From Brienomyrus brachyistius (Eukaryota; Chordata; Actinopteri; Osteoglossiformes; Mormyridae), in NCBI RefSeq assembly GCF_023856365.1, contig NW_026042711.1, forward strand, positions 50,185 to 114,184: a stretch of 64,000 nucleotides of DNA. Reading direction: 5' to 3'. The notes under the pieces were generated by a model that did not search any database, was not told the origin of the DNA, and saw nothing but the letters and a program-made list of their open reading frames with translations. Numbering within the stretch: the stretch's first letter is position 1; each line of letters starts with the position of its first letter. Below are positions 10,446 through 22,580 of the stretch, in pieces. A program made the position numbers and the translations under genes.

Positions 10446-11439
10446 TGTCAAAGACTTCTGATAGAACATTTTCTGCACTTGAGTCTAATTTCAAGATAAA
10501 TTGCACCTGGGTCTATTAAAACAAGGTGATGCTGCCTGACCTACCAACCAAGGCTGGGGAGGAAACGTAGGAATACAAGGAAAGCAAGGAAGAAAAGCAG
10601 CCACCCTATCTCATGGTCACGGACACAAACATCAGGGAGTGTTATGAAGAAGACACCACACTTAGGACCATTGGTTTTACGCAGTGAATTACACCAGAGA
10701 GAGTTTTTACATTCTAGCTGTGTTATGTAACATTCCTCAGCCTTCAGCTTTTTTCCCCACACAATGCAGGACATGCAGGGGTGCCAAACAAAACAGTGGA
10801 GCTGCAGTGTAGCCAATTATTTCTTTCAGTAGTTTTAAGATGGTTTGTGAGGTTGTGTGTTAGAGATGGCGGTGAGCAACACTGAGGCATCTCAGGGAAC
10901 CATGTTGCCCATATTAAAAAACATGCACGCATGCAACTCAGGCAATCCAGCATTTCTTATTTCAGTTACGTATGACACTGCATGTTGCGGTTTTACATGT
11001 TCACTACAAGTCAGTGGTTTTTTCCTTGTATGATTATGGCCACATTCACACCAAAAACACACTAGACATACTGTACAAGGCACTCAAGGGAAAAATTCTC
11101 AGAACACAAAGTGAATGTATCAACCGAAGAAGGATTTTTCCTTTTCGGAATATTCATTTTTTTCCATGTGGAACCACTGTCCATGATTCAATTGAGTGCA
11201 TTCAAAGAATGATACATCAAAACTAATAGTGACAAAATATTCATTTAATATGCATTGTACATGAATGTAGGACTTAGATGTTGATGAATTTCTCATCAGT
11301 GAAGGGCATATACACTTAAGGGGTATTATGAAAAAAAAAGTTGAGAACCCAGAAGTAACTATCCGATTAAAGATGTAATCTGGTACATGTGCAGACCAGT
11401 GATGGATATGTAAATGATTCAAATTGCAAGGAGTTGGCA

Positions 11440-12200
11440 TGTTTAATCACCAGACACAGGATGCCTCGTAGTCACATTAGACAGTGTTAACGGCACTTGA
11501 CGGAGTTTGATAGGGTTGCATTGCGGGTTTACATGAAGCCAGGTGGTCATGTGCTGCAATTGCATGTGGGCCATGCGGATATCACAGTGGCCTGATATTG
11601 AAACCAATGGGCACGTGAGGCATCCACACACGTCGTGAAGTTTCTGGTCATCCAAGACAGACCACGCCAAGGAAGGATCGTCGGATTGTGCTCCAAGCAT
11701 CACAGATCCCCATGACACCTGCGCCTGATATATGGACACAGCTACTGGACTCTCTACAACACCCTATATCATCGTGTCGCGATGACTGGCATCAGCTGGA
11801 CTACGGGTTCACCGTCCCATGCATAGGCTGCCGTTCACAATAGCACAGAAACGGTTGCGTTTGGAGTGGTGTAGTCACTGGGAGGCATGGACTGATGGAC
11901 TGATGACGACTGGCGTCCTACCATGTTCAGCGATACATCTCAGTTCTGCAGTACCACAGATGACCGTCATGTGCGTATGGTGGCGCTGCAGGGAGAGGAG
12001 CAATCCTGCCAATGCTGTGGAGTGACACACCACACTCTGACGGCACAGTGGTACACCAGTGACATCCTAGTAGTATCCGGGCCCAGGGGTGTGCTATACC
12101 CTACTGACATGGGACCAGCAGTGTGACCATACCGCCAACTCCGTGGTCCGTTTGATCTGATGATTATAATCATCGCGATACAGTCACATGCCCTTTCATC
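11440..12200 (+). pseudogene. Tc1-like transposase relic
   Basis: Plus-strand pieces in several frames match Tc1-like landmarks: MPRSHIRQC and LTEFDRVAL at the start, KTTPRQD-like PRQGR near 11.66 kb, a TMFSDTSQFC segment corresponding to the LFTDESRF motif near 11.92 kb, and LTAQWYTSDIL near 12.05 kb. Several stops and frame changes interrupt it. It is older than the Tc1 element at 6.3 kb and of a different subfamily. Confidence 0.6.
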
Positions 12201-12204
12201 ACAT

Positions 12205-13445
12205 GCAGATTTCATTTTCACAACTTAGTCTGTTGCCCTTCACTTTTTTGCCACTGAGTTTGTGTTTTGACACTAAGTTGATGGGAATTGATTATTTAAG
12301 CGTCATCTAAAGAGCTTATATTAATTGGGTAAATTGCATAAGACTCACATGGTATTTTGAAAAGATTCCCATATGCGCTGATTAGCTGGGGTTGATCCAA
12401 GCAGCTGTGCACTTTTCTCCTGTAACATAAAAGTTTGCTTTTAGGACAGAAAACAAGGTTAAGACCATATTATGTAGTTTACATCTATCAAAATAAAACC
12501 AAAGTCACTGTTACCAAAAGAGTAACCATGTGTTATCAAATTTCCTAACATTTTGCTTCATCTTACTTTGGATGCCCATGGTTAGGAGAGAAGCAGAAAT
12601 CTGCTCAATCATAAGAAAGACTTTTATTGCTACAGGGAGTGAGATCTTGTTGCAGGTGACAAGGCAGGATAGAGTGTGTTTAGAAAAATAATGAAGAGGG
12701 AATGTGAGTGTGAGCTATCGTGGCATCTGTGTATAACCCAATATGGCGGCATCCTTCTGAATGTAAATAACATAGCCGGCTTAATTAGCTTAATCAAGCG
12801 TAATTGAACTAAGGAAAATTTAGCAATATACTTTCCCTGCTTGGTGTGATAAATACAGCAGCAGCTGCTGGTGGACGGGCTACAAACAGACATCAAGAAG
12901 AAATCCCACCTCACAGCCATTTACTGTACCAAACCCCTTAATGTAACTTGTAAAGATGTAGGTATTGGCGTATTCACACATTCATTTGCAGTGTCCACTT
13001 CCTGTCCAGTAAATTTGGCAGGACGGAATTTGAATAACCTATAGGTCTGACTCATGTATGCGGCTGAAGGAGTAAAGATAGAATGGGTGAAGAATCCTGT
13101 TATACAGTCCTAGTAGACCGAGAACCACCTGATTGCTACTGTAGTTGGAATCAAGGGCTGAGCTGCATGGTGGCCTGGGGGACAATCATGAAAACACAGA
13201 CCCACTGATATCCTCAAAACCCACAATCAAAAGGGGAGTCAGGCACGGTGGCCAACCACTTGGCCCGTTAAGCCACATGGTGGCCCGATGAGCAGGCAAA
13301 CACACTATGGGCTAAGGGGTACAAGACAGAGGAGAGAATAGGATGGCCAGTGACATGTGAACAGGACAAGGCAGGGATGGATTCTGACATAGGTACCATA
13401 CTACTTTGTTTAAATATGCCCAAGTGCATAGAATGTTTTAGTGCA
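12205..13445. other. no gene assigned; weak candidate exon at 12349-12419
   Basis: On the minus strand 12349-12419 reads EKSAQLLGSTPANQRIWESF and onward, bounded by a TTACAG acceptor and a GTGAGT donor. It looks exon-like, but its phase does not join the candidate at 9131-9184, and I cannot name a gene. The rest contains no recognised feature. Confidence 0.25.
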
Positions 13446-13446
13446 A

Positions 13447-13795
13447 GTCTTAGACAATGGTATCTCTGAATGACACCGCAGTCTGACTCTTCCTGAAGGC
13501 CCTGAGAAGTTGTTTGTATGCACTTGCTGCCTTGACACTTGCTGATGTGCGTGTGCTCTGCTTGAGCAGTAAAGGGGAGATCACATGCAGAGATGATTTT
13601 CTGTAGCTTCTCAGTCCGAGTAAAAATAAAATCTTCTCGTTATATAGGAACCAAGTCTCTGGCTGGAAATTTCTACAACAGAGCCATTTAGTCATTTATA
13701 GAAATATACAGAGCCAATGAAGGAACCAGATGTCACAGCACAGTAACACAGGTCACTGTCCGTGGAACTGAATGAATAGGATAACCGGCCAATGT
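13447..13795 (-). repeat. dispersed repeat, copy 2 of an inverted pair
   Basis: Reverse-complement relative of 10068-10445, roughly 80 percent similar by eye with small indels. The pair encloses about 3 kb that includes the Tc1 relic. I could not tell whether the two are independent insertions or ends of one element. Confidence 0.6.
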
Positions 13796-14650
13796 GTTTG
13801 TGTGCTTACACTGATTATATGTCAGGGGGGAAAATATTTATATCATTGTTGCGATGAACGTCATTCCAGCAAGTGGTTACGTCGTTCACGCAAGTGGTCA
13901 TGCGGAACCAAAGTTTACTCACCTGTGTGCACCCGAGGGGAAGGCATTAACGGACGCACCTGCTCTTTATTTTGGATAAAGTCGGCAAAACGCATTGGTA
14001 GCGCGACAAGCAAAGGGTCAAATCTACACCAAGTGCTTCTGGAACTGTGCTGCGATTGTGTACTGAAAAGTAGACTCTGAACGGACAGCCGGTAAGACCA
14101 TGAACCATGCGTGTTGGACTTTGTTGCAAATGTTATTTGTAGCAAGCACTACCTGTTGCGAGTGGGGTTTATTTCTTAATGGGGTGCGCTAATGAGGCAT
14201 TGAGGCGCTGGTGCTGGCTTGTAACATTATATGAGTTGTGGTATTTGACTGTATTAGGAATAAATGGTGTGCTGTAAGTGTCTTAATGACAATATGTGGA
14301 ATGCTGTTTTATTGATTCAGATGTTTGCATTAATGCGGTTTAAAAGGGGGGGTTCTATTTTTAGTTTATCTAAAAGTTAAATATTAAATTGCTAAAAAGA
14401 AAAAAAAAAGTATTAAGGGTGAACTTTCCTTTTAATAATTCATATGGGCAGAAGTGTTAAACCTATTGTTCGATTGTCTAATTGGTTAGCTTTTCATTGC
14501 AATTTATTGCGTTGAGTAACTCATTTATGTGTTTCCCCAGTGGTTTGATCTTAAACTTTGATGTTTGGAGGAATTTTATTCAGAACAAGTTATGTATAAT
14601 TGTGTGGAAATTTGAAGCTGAGATTGGTCATTCATTGTATATTTTGTGTG

Positions 14651-14652
<2 letters not shown>

Positions 14653-14693
<41 letters not shown>
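14653..14693. repeat. (TA)n microsatellite
   Basis: About 20 TA dinucleotides in an AT-rich, otherwise featureless stretch between the 13.8-kb repeat and the 15.2-kb transposase-like pseudogene. Confidence 0.9.
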
Positions 14694-14696
<3 letters not shown>

Positions 14697-15177
14697 TTTA
14701 AAGTAAAATTTTGTGTTTGCTCATAAGATAGATTGGTGAAAGTTGGTGTTTTGTGGTTTAAGGTTTTTCACCTGTAAATGCCTGGCTTGAGGAAAGCGAA
14801 GATAAAATAAAAAGGGATAAAGAGTCCAAAAAGAAGGCCTGGTTATTCTGAGTGAAATCCAGTTATATGTTCAGTTTTGGTACATCTCTATCAAGTGAGG
14901 GGTAAAGCACAGTAAGAATTGTGATCACTTGACAATCATTGAGGGGAAAAATGTAAAAATATATACAGTAAGGACAATATAATCGTAATTTAATGTATCC
15001 CTTCTGCTCTTTAAAAAGCACAATGTCTGACTGACAAATATGTCTATTATTAGCACATTTTAATAATTTAATTAATATTAAGCAGTACACCTATTTCCTG
15101 TAATCACTCTGCGTTAAAGCAATTTTTAAAACTAGCTGTGAACTGGATGCTGTTCTGACTGTTGTTGCCATGGTGCC

Positions 15178-17275
15178 TTATTTACTTTCAAATCGCATTG
15201 TCCACAACCTGATCAAAGGACCAAACTTTAAAATCAGTGCAGGGTAGTGTCGCAAGTAGTGATGCTTAGGCTTTAACCTATGTCCTGGAAAGAAAGAAAA
15301 TCTACAAGCAAGATATTCTTGGATAAGAACGTCAAGGTATGCAACCTCTGGCAATAAAATTTTCTGTGCACAAATCAGCTCCACAATGTCTTTTAGCTGA
15401 AGGGTCAACTGCCAATCATCATCTGTGGGCTCTTTCACCTTGTCACACATGATCACAGGAAGAAGTCTTAGAAAATTCCAGTTCTGAACAGCCTGACCAT
15501 AAAGCTTTACTCCATTGGAGTTTACTGCACATGGCTTACTCAACACATCAGAGCCACTGTACTTAAATTTCTTAATGCGTCTATTCAGAATTGAATAAGT
15601 GAACCACTTTTTTTGCTTGATGAAGTACTTCAGGTAAAGGGCTAAATCATAGGAAAGGATACCCTCAAAAATGTCATGGCCTAAACAAGGTGGCAGGCCA
15701 GGCATACAAACATCGAAGTAATTCAATGAATTAAAACTCAGATATTATACCTTCAACGTTTTGTTGTTCCTCAGACTGTAAAATGCATTTGGATCTGTTT
15801 GAAAATCTGTTCGGGTTGTCCGGCAATACCTGCAGAAATATTCAGAAAAACTAAAATTTTCTGTAAATCCACCGATATTATGAGACCCCAAATTGTCCCC
15901 TGCAATGCACAAAACAGTCCCTTTAACTTTTTCCTCTGCCACCGTTATTCCATTGTCTTCCAGGTCTTTTAAGTCTGCAATGAGCCTTGAGAAAACTTTG
16001 TCATGGCCAAAGTGTTTGAAGTCTTTTTCCTGACACAGCATTACAAGTGACATGTGGTCTGTACTTGATGAGGTGGTAAATTAGCCAGAGACAAATATAC
16101 AGCTACTACTTTGTGCTGCTTTTTGCTGAACCTAATGGGTTCACCGCCTCAAAAGAATCTTGATATAGAATTAGTTTTAGACATGATGGGTTTTGAGAAA
16201 AGAACTCATTGTTTTTATATACCTGACCATCACTGACATCACAAAGCACATCAGTGTATGGTACGTATGTACCCTGTGCAGCACAATTCTGCCATAAGTC
16301 TGACTCCAGTAAATGTCTCAAAGTGTCTTTCAATGGAACATAGTAGGCAAACCTCTGTGACCTTGTTTCATCCCTTCCTAAGTACAACTTTACAGGTTCT
16401 GTGTATCTAAACATCTGTTTAAAAGCCCTAGTTCTTGAAAAATTGGTTCTCATTGGTCCTTCATGACTAATGGTGAAAAGGTCAGATTCCTTCACAACAT
16501 CACATATACTACCAATAACCTCATCTGTTAATTCAGTTAAGTCACTTTTCAGGAATGCACTTAATTTATTCAAAGTATATGTCTGTCCTAGTTCATGTAT
16601 GCTTAGCATCTCTTCAATAATATTTTGTATAGTTGATGCTGGCAGAAGAAACTGCCCATGTAATTTCAAGTAGAAAAGAGAAATATTTCTAAGAAAAAGG
16701 TCACTGAAATTTTCTGTAAGATGGACTTCACCTTCATCAGTCTCACTAAATCTCTCTGTAGGGCCTGTAACTAACGGTTCAGTTTCAAGAAACTGAGAAA
16801 CTGTCTCCTTATTAAGATCTCTTATACTGTCCACAGAACATTGTCTGTGTTTCCTGGACATGTAGGCTGTAAACGACGATCTCACAGTGAACGTATGGTC
16901 GCATCCTGTCACCGGACATGTCACAACACGTCCTTCGGCTATATGTTCCTTTAAGTGAGCTGTTAGTGATCTGACATCGCGACATTGGCGCTGGCACATA
17001 GACATATTACACGTAAACACCGTAAGGGCATTTGTAGTATCAATATATGAATCTGTGTTATGTTTACGGTAAAAATGAGCCTTAAATTCCCCATATGAAC
17101 GAAACGTATTGTGGCAATCTGTAGCGCCACACTTGAACACGCATCGTGGTTCATGACGGTGAAGTTTGACATGTAAAACATGTTCCCTAAGGGTTTGCAC
17201 TGATGTTCCACAGAAATAACAACTAAACATTGTAACTGCGTGAACAAACACGCACTCTATTGCTGTTTTAAACAC
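15178..17275 (-). pseudogene. C2H2 zinc-finger / transposase-like gene, decayed
   Basis: Starting at 17275 the minus strand encodes 389 residues opening with C2H2-type fingers (FSCYFCGTSVQTLREHVLH, VFTCNMSMCQRQCRDVRSL, VTCPVTGCDHTF). The frame continues at 15745-16053 (DNLGSHNIGGF, then YCRYCRTT-type cysteines) and at 15178-15726 (LPPCLGHDIFEGILSYDLAL, LKPKHHYLRHYPALI, FGPLIRLWTMRFESK). I recognise the last part as a multicopy fish family with Tnp2/Transposase_21-like features, probably an EnSpm/CMC-type transposon. Breaks: one-base losses near 16120 and 16075, an in-frame stop near 15739 with missing codons, and an end at FESK followed by a GTAAAT donor-like site with no further exon found. 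Confidence 0.6.
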
Positions 17276-17760
17276 CTAAATGCTGTTTCACATCCCGCTT
17301 GCAAATCTAAGTTTTACATGTGCTGCCAAGATACGTTCATGCGCCGTCAACACGGTACATGCTACTCGTGTTTAAAACCACACACTGCTTAACACTGCTT
17401 AAAACGATTTAATTTAACTTACCAATTTGCCCAGACACATTTATTTTATTTTATATTCCCACTAGTTTGTAGATTTTTTTTAAATGTTATGTTTGTTATT
17501 GGGTGCTTTCCACTTCATGTACCCACATACAGCGCTGGCTTAAAGCAATACATTCTGGTCCTGACGCAATGCATTGTGGTTAGATTTTTATCGTCCGCTG
17601 CATTATGTCACCATGTCACGTCGTACAAAAACCTCGCGAGAGCAAGACAGATCATCCTGCACCTCTTAAGTGTTATGTAGTTTTGCCTGAAACGCAAAAA
17701 TAAAACAAAGCAATTAAAGCCGATCAGTGGCTCAAATTCTGCTGTAGCGATTGAAGAACT
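17276..17760. other. no feature recognised
   Basis: Sequence upstream of the zinc-finger transposase-like frame. No TATA box, terminal repeat or coding segment could be supported. Confidence 0.3.
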
Positions 17761-17762
17761 TT

Positions 17763-17875
17763 TGTCGGAAGTTGGATTCGAACCCACGCCTTACTTCGGA
17801 GAACAGAATACCCCTTACTTTGAAAGGCCATTTTCGCTGCGCAGGAGGCTTTAGACCGCTCGGCCATGGGGCAGT
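17763..17875 (-). tRNA. tRNA-Leu-like sequence, probably a pseudogene
   Basis: The minus strand has an A-box-like TGGCCGAGCGGTC and a perfect B-box region GTGGGTTCGAATCC, followed by ACTTCCGACA, which resembles the 3' half of a leucine tRNA. The spacing leaves room for an intron and a long variable arm, as in tRNA-Leu(CAA). However the 5' acceptor strand (GCCCCA) does not pair with the 3' TTCCGAC, and no clean anticodon stem is visible. It is best read as a degenerate tRNA or SINE head. Confidence 0.4.
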
Positions 17876-17879
17876 TTCC

Positions 17880-18990
17880 AGTTGAACCCTAAGGAGTAGG
17901 TTAAGTCCAGCCTTGGCTTCCAAGCTGACGTTTTTCTACATATGTGCTTGTGTATCATGGACAGTAAGAGGGGGCAGGCAAGGAGAGAATTTCTCTCTTT
18001 GGGGATCAATAGAGTGTTGTTATTATAACGTCTAAAACGTATGATGGTCTGTCGATAAATCAATAACAATATCAATGAAGTCAATGTTTATCTAAAGGAA
18101 TCAGAATTCAGGAAAAGCCAGGGGCCGGACCGAGTGTAGGGGGCGTGGCCAGAGACAGCCTGCTGACTGTTCCAAATCATGGGTGCATGTTACAAGTCCG
18201 GAACATATTTTAACTTAGTACTAACTTAGCATCATATTTGATCTGATTCGACTGAATATCCCAGGTTTCCATCTCTCATGCATCTGGTGTGACGTGTTTT
18301 CAGACTCTCAGGCTGGCGCAAAGAAATCTTACGGGAATTGAACGTCTCACTCCGGTCAGCTGACCAAAGTTGGTAACCTTGGTATTGTGTGTAGGAGATT
18401 CGGTATAACTATAATTTCGTTCTCCATTTACATGCCCGTAGTGTCTTTAACCGGCTGCACAAACTGGATCCGCCTCCATTACGACACAACTTTGCCCTTA
18501 TTGGCTTAAGAATTTAGTCACATACATGACGTATATCTGCTATTTCTCCCGAGAAGCAGGTAAAGCAGTGGTAACTGCTTTGTAGTTAATTTACCTGGTA
18601 AAATTAAGTTTAAATAAATGATATAAATACTGTAATAGTACTCGTGAGCTTTGTTTATTTGTTATTAGTTATTGTAATGTTGCACTGCTTTATTTGTTTA
18701 ATCGTCTAGTCTGTGGAGACATTCAAGTTAATCAAATAAGAATTGCACTGTACACTGTACATGACCATAAAAACTTTGTATCCTTGAAATAAATGTTTTT
18801 GATCTTTTCCTTGGCAGTTATCTTTTTACACAGGGCCTCTATGTACACGATAGTTTTTTTTTTCACGACTAACAGTATGGATCAGGAGTTGGTTATTGTA
18901 AAAGAAGTAATGTGCATGCAGGTGATATTTGTATAGATTTATCCACACCCTTGTAGCAGTGCTGCCATTGCAGTCAGATCTCGCAAACTA
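17880..18990. other. no gene recognised
   Basis: AT-rich sequence with no open frame, splice-bounded exon or known repeat that I can support. Confidence 0.3.
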
Positions 18991-18999
18991 GGAGTATTA

Positions 19000-19190
19000 G
19001 TTGTCTTTATTTCTCTTTATTTCTTGACGCCAACCCTCTCCATTAATCCGGGCTTGGGACTGGCACCTACCTGAGCTGGCTTGCTCCCTTAAGTGGCTGG
19101 GTTAGGCTAAACTATATATATATATTTACCAAGACTACAATAAAACATCTCGAAATGTGTAGTCTAGCAAAACGCAGTTTAAAGAAGGTA
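19000..19190 (-). repeat. LINE (RTE-like) 3' fragment
   Basis: Contains, in reverse complement, a TTAGCCTAACCCAGCCACTT segment followed by CAAGCCCGGATTAATGG and GTTGGCGTCAAG. I recognise this as the conserved 3' end region of RTE-type LINEs common in fish. An inverted copy including flanking sequence lies at about 63690-63905. A short TATATA run is inserted. Confidence 0.5.
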
Positions 19191-19224
19191 GCCTACCTGG
19201 CGAAATTGCAAACAAATTAAGGGC

Positions 19225-19580
19225 GTTAGGCAGCCTTTCCAAACCGCTTATCCTACTGGATCGCGGGGGGTCTGGAGCCTATCCCGGAAGCAATGGGCAC
19301 GAGACAGGGAACAACCCAGGATGGCGGGCCAGCCCATCGCAGGGCACACTCACACACTATTCACTCACGCATACACTCCTATGGGCAATTTAGCAACTCC
19401 AATTAGCCTCAGCATGTTTTTGGACTGTGGGGGAAACCAGAGTACCCGGAGGAAACCCCACGATGACATGGGTAGAACATGCAAACTCCACACACATGTG
19501 ACCCAGGTGGAGACTCGAACCCGGGCCCTAGAGGTGTGAGGCAACAGTGCTAACCACTGCACCACCATGCTGCCCCCTAA
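19225..19580 (-). repeat. fish SINE/LINE composite with tRNA-like head
   Basis: On the minus strand it begins GGGGCAGCATGGTGGTGCAG (A-box-like) with GGGTTCGAGTC (B-box). It then continues with the widespread fish block containing GGGCAATTTAG, TTTGGACTGTGGGGGAAACC, GGAGTACCCGGAGGAAACCC and GAACATGCAAACTCC. The 3' end carries GGAGCCTATCCC. A short diverged relative lies at 46555-46695. No coding content. Confidence 0.7.
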
Positions 19581-20369
19581 ATGGAAAACCATTAAATACA
19601 AAAGGAAAACAAAAGTGCTGTAAGACTGTATACTTATGTGTATGTTAGTAAAGGCTGTAGCTGACACAACGGACCCCACTAATTAGAAAGGGGTAATTGT
19701 ACACATGTGGCATCCAGTATGTTCTTCTATAACAGTTTTTAAAAAAAAAAAAAAACTCACATTACACAAATTGGCACTATCAAAACGAGGATTATGGGGA
19801 AAATGGGGACTGTGATGGAGATTACATACACGTAGGCATGGTATTTAGTTTTTTTTAATCTGGTCACCTTCCAGAGTAATTGTAAACTAAAACCATCTTC
19901 ACCCTATTTGATTCTTTATAAATGGACAATCAGTCGTGCAGTAAATGGGGGTATAGAGAGACACAGAGCTTGTCTAACAAGAAACCCTGGGAAGCTAACA
20001 TTAATAGGGTGGGTATGGATAGCAAAACCATTGATACAGATTACAGATTTATATCTCACCTGAACCCTGGCGGGCTCCGTGCCAATAGGGGTTGGGATTA
20101 GGGTTAGTTAACTTAAGTAGTAATATTGATGTGTATATTCTCCTATTCTCCAGTCAGTGAATCGTGAAACGTAATGTTAATATGTTTCTATACCTATATG
20201 TTCTGCTTAAAAACCCATAAAGGCAAGCACAGTGTTTAGACATTCTGTTACTTAGACTAGTAAACACTAAGATCCTTCAGCTTTCAATTAACCTGACACA
20301 ACAGTCTAAACAACAAATGTGTGCCATGTCATTTGTCATCTTTACATCTTGTATCCTTTATATGGTAAT

Positions 20370-22130
20370 TGGATTTTCAAGGTGGAATTGCAGGTCGATC
20401 ATTTTAAGGATCTAGATGTAAACCTCCCTGGTGTTGCTTTAATATTTTTTTTGCACAATTTGCTTCACACACTTCCTCCAGCAGAGAAGCTTACAATACT
20501 ACACCCCACCAAATGACTGGATGATGCCTTTTTATTTAAGGTCTGGCTGTGAGCCTCGATTACCGATACACTATCTTCAGGCTCCTGCCGGGATCAGTCA
20601 GTATGGTGGACCTTTGGAGGAATGGGTACAAAACCATCAGGAAAGTTTGCAGGTGCTTCAAGAGTATGTGAAGGCTTAGTTGGAGGAACAAGCCACACCA
20701 CGAAATCGGAAACACAATGAGTTGGTTAATGATTAGGGGTTTGATGAAGGTCAGCTGGTGTGTTTGCGGAACCATGTTCGAGGTAAAATACAGGATCATT
20801 GGGATGCCTGTTTGTATATGGTAGTTCGGTGTCCCCAAGATCAGGGTGCAGTTTACTCTGCAACTCCAATGGAGGGGGACGGGGTTGTCCGTCAAGTTCA
20901 CCGAACAGAGTTGCGTCCAGTACCACAGGGGGTTGTTATGTCAGGGGAAGATGTTCTGGTAATGTCTCCTGAGTCTGGGTTGCCCACAGGGGCAACAGAA
21001 ATGGAATCGGATGAGGACTCTGTGATTTTACGGGGACAGGGCTGGTGGGAGGGGTCGCAATAGAGCATCCACAAGTAGGCCTCGTATAATGGAGGAGGTT
21101 ATGTCCCCCCCGAGGTGTAGAGACCAGTTAAACGTTCGGTGAGGTCCACCACTGGTCATCATACCAACCCTTATAAGTTACCACGGTCAGTGAATGATCG
21201 TTCGGTTGGGGAGGAAGACCAGTGGTTTGGGGATAGAATTCTTAGCTGTGATCGTTGGGTCATCAATTTCATTTTGGGGGATGGATTGTAGCCAGGCAAT
21301 TATAGGCAGGTATAGGAACTGCAGTTCGGACTGGAGGCATAGCCGGGGCGAGATGGCTGTGCATGTTCCGATGGTAGGGCATATTGGCAAAGGAGCAGGC
21401 ACGGGAAAGACAGGCAGGGTCCTGATAGATTTGGTGGAGCATCGGCGGGCATATTGAATTTGCAGTGTAGCAGCCTTTCTGTTTGCTTGTTTCAGGGGTG
21501 AACAATCTTATCCGCAAAGGGCCGGTGTGTATGCAGGTTTTCGCTGCAACTCCCTAATTAGATTTCTAATTAGAGGACTGATTAGCTGAAGAGTCCTCAT
21601 ACCTGGTTTTGAAGAGCTGACCTAAAGGTTACCCCAAAAACCTGTTTTTTTTTTGTTTGAATGGGGCAGTGAGTCATGGGGTAAACTACTGTTCTTTAGG
21701 GGTTTTCAAGGTGGAATTACGGGTCGATAATTTTAAGGATCAGGTTGTAAACCTCCCTGGTGTTGCTTTAATATGTTTTATCTGAGGTTGTATCGTGTAT
21801 TATCAAGCCAGCCGGCTTAGTGGCCTCGGGAGCGGGGTTTAGTGGGAGCAGCTGGCTAGTTTTATTTTCTTTTTTGTTTGTGTCTTTTTCTTTGTTGTAT
21901 GTATATTTTGGGTTCATTATTAGGCAGGCTGGGCCTTTTGGCACCTGTAGTCTGGGTGCTGGATTGCCCATAGGGGTCTTTTTTATTGCTGTGATTTGCT
22001 GTGTCATTCACTAGTGTGATTTGTGCTGGATGTGTTTTTAAGGTTGTGCTGTGGCGTGTACCTGAGCAAACTTTGGGCAACCTGTTCTCTTGTTGGCTTT
22101 ATTGACAAAGGGTGGATTAGTCTAATTACG
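20370..22130 (+). mobile_element. Ty3/gypsy LTR retrotransposon relic
   Basis: Two related segments at about 20375-20460 and 21702-21780 (both with TTTCAAGGTGGAATT, then CCTCCCTGGTGTTGCTTTAA) flank a decayed integrase tail. They look like parts of LTRs or of a duplicated terminal region. The right copy continues into about 350 bases of non-coding, LTR-like DNA. Stops interrupt the coding part, so the copy is inactive. Confidence 0.5.
20540..21063 (+). pseudogene. gypsy integrase C-terminal domain fragment
   Basis: A plus-strand frame reads EEWVQNHQESLQVLQEYVKA, then (after a stop) GQLVCLRNHVRGKIQDHWDA and RQVHRTELRP. The pattern (aromatic-basic GQLVYLR...KIQDHW...VRHVHR) is the C-terminal SH3-like region of Ty3/gypsy integrases. 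At least two in-frame stops and loss of the zinc-finger and catalytic core show it is dead. Confidence 0.65.
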
Positions 22131-22245
22131 GCCTGCTACAAATAGCTGCATATAACGTATAAAAAAAATCACCTTATGGGTGCTCCGTAGGGTAGCAAGA
22201 TCTTGAGTTTTTTTACAGTACTCGGGTACGTTTAAAAATTTTCGA

Positions 22246-22344
22246 CCAATCAGCAAACATTATTCTGACAGCATAGCTGGGAAACCAATGAAAAGTGAGT
22301 GCAACGTTCTAGAACTTGACTTCGGGTTGACGCTCCCTATAAAA
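22246..22344 (+). promoter_or_regulatory. CCAAT / heat-shock-element / TATA promoter-like segment
   Basis: Within 100 bases lie two CCAAT boxes (22246-22250 and 22285-22289), the palindrome CGTTCTAGAACTTG (22304-22317), which fits a heat-shock element (inverted TTC and GAA blocks), and a TATAAAAG box (22338-22345). This order and spacing is that of a vertebrate heat-shock-type promoter. About 380 bases downstream is a consensus splice donor (CAAG|GTAAGT at 22724/22725), consistent with a 5' exon. I found no downstream exon, so it may be the orphaned front end of a gene or a retroposed or transduced promoter. Confidence 0.4.
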
Positions 22345-22436
22345 GAGCTGGGTACTGCTTCAAGGCGTTCAGTTGGCGCTACCTCCTGATAGAGTAGCAC
22401 TGTACGGCTCTTGTTCCATAAAACAACATCAAAAGG

Positions 22437-22580
22437 ATGAAAAAAAAAACAATATTTAAAGAAGACGAAAAAAATCAATTTTTAAAGAAGACGAAAAAAA
22501 CATCGTCTAAAAAAATAAGCCAAAAAAATAATATCCGAAGAAGGAAAAACATGCAAAGTAAAAAAAACAAACAAAAATAA
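22437..22580 (+). CDS. lysine-rich small ORF (47 aa), doubtful
   Basis: The first ATG after the TATA box opens a 47-codon frame (MKKKTIFKEDEKNQFLKKTK and onward) with more than 40 percent Lys/Arg, ending in TAA at 22578. The DNA is a degenerate A-rich repeat (recurrent AAAGAAGACGAAAAAAA and ATCCRAAGAAG), so the lysines may only reflect purine-rich sequence. It precedes the splice donor at 22724. No homologue is recognised. Confidence 0.15.
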   Translation: MKKKTIFKEDEKNQFLKKTKKTSSKKISQKNNIRRRKNMQSKKNKQK

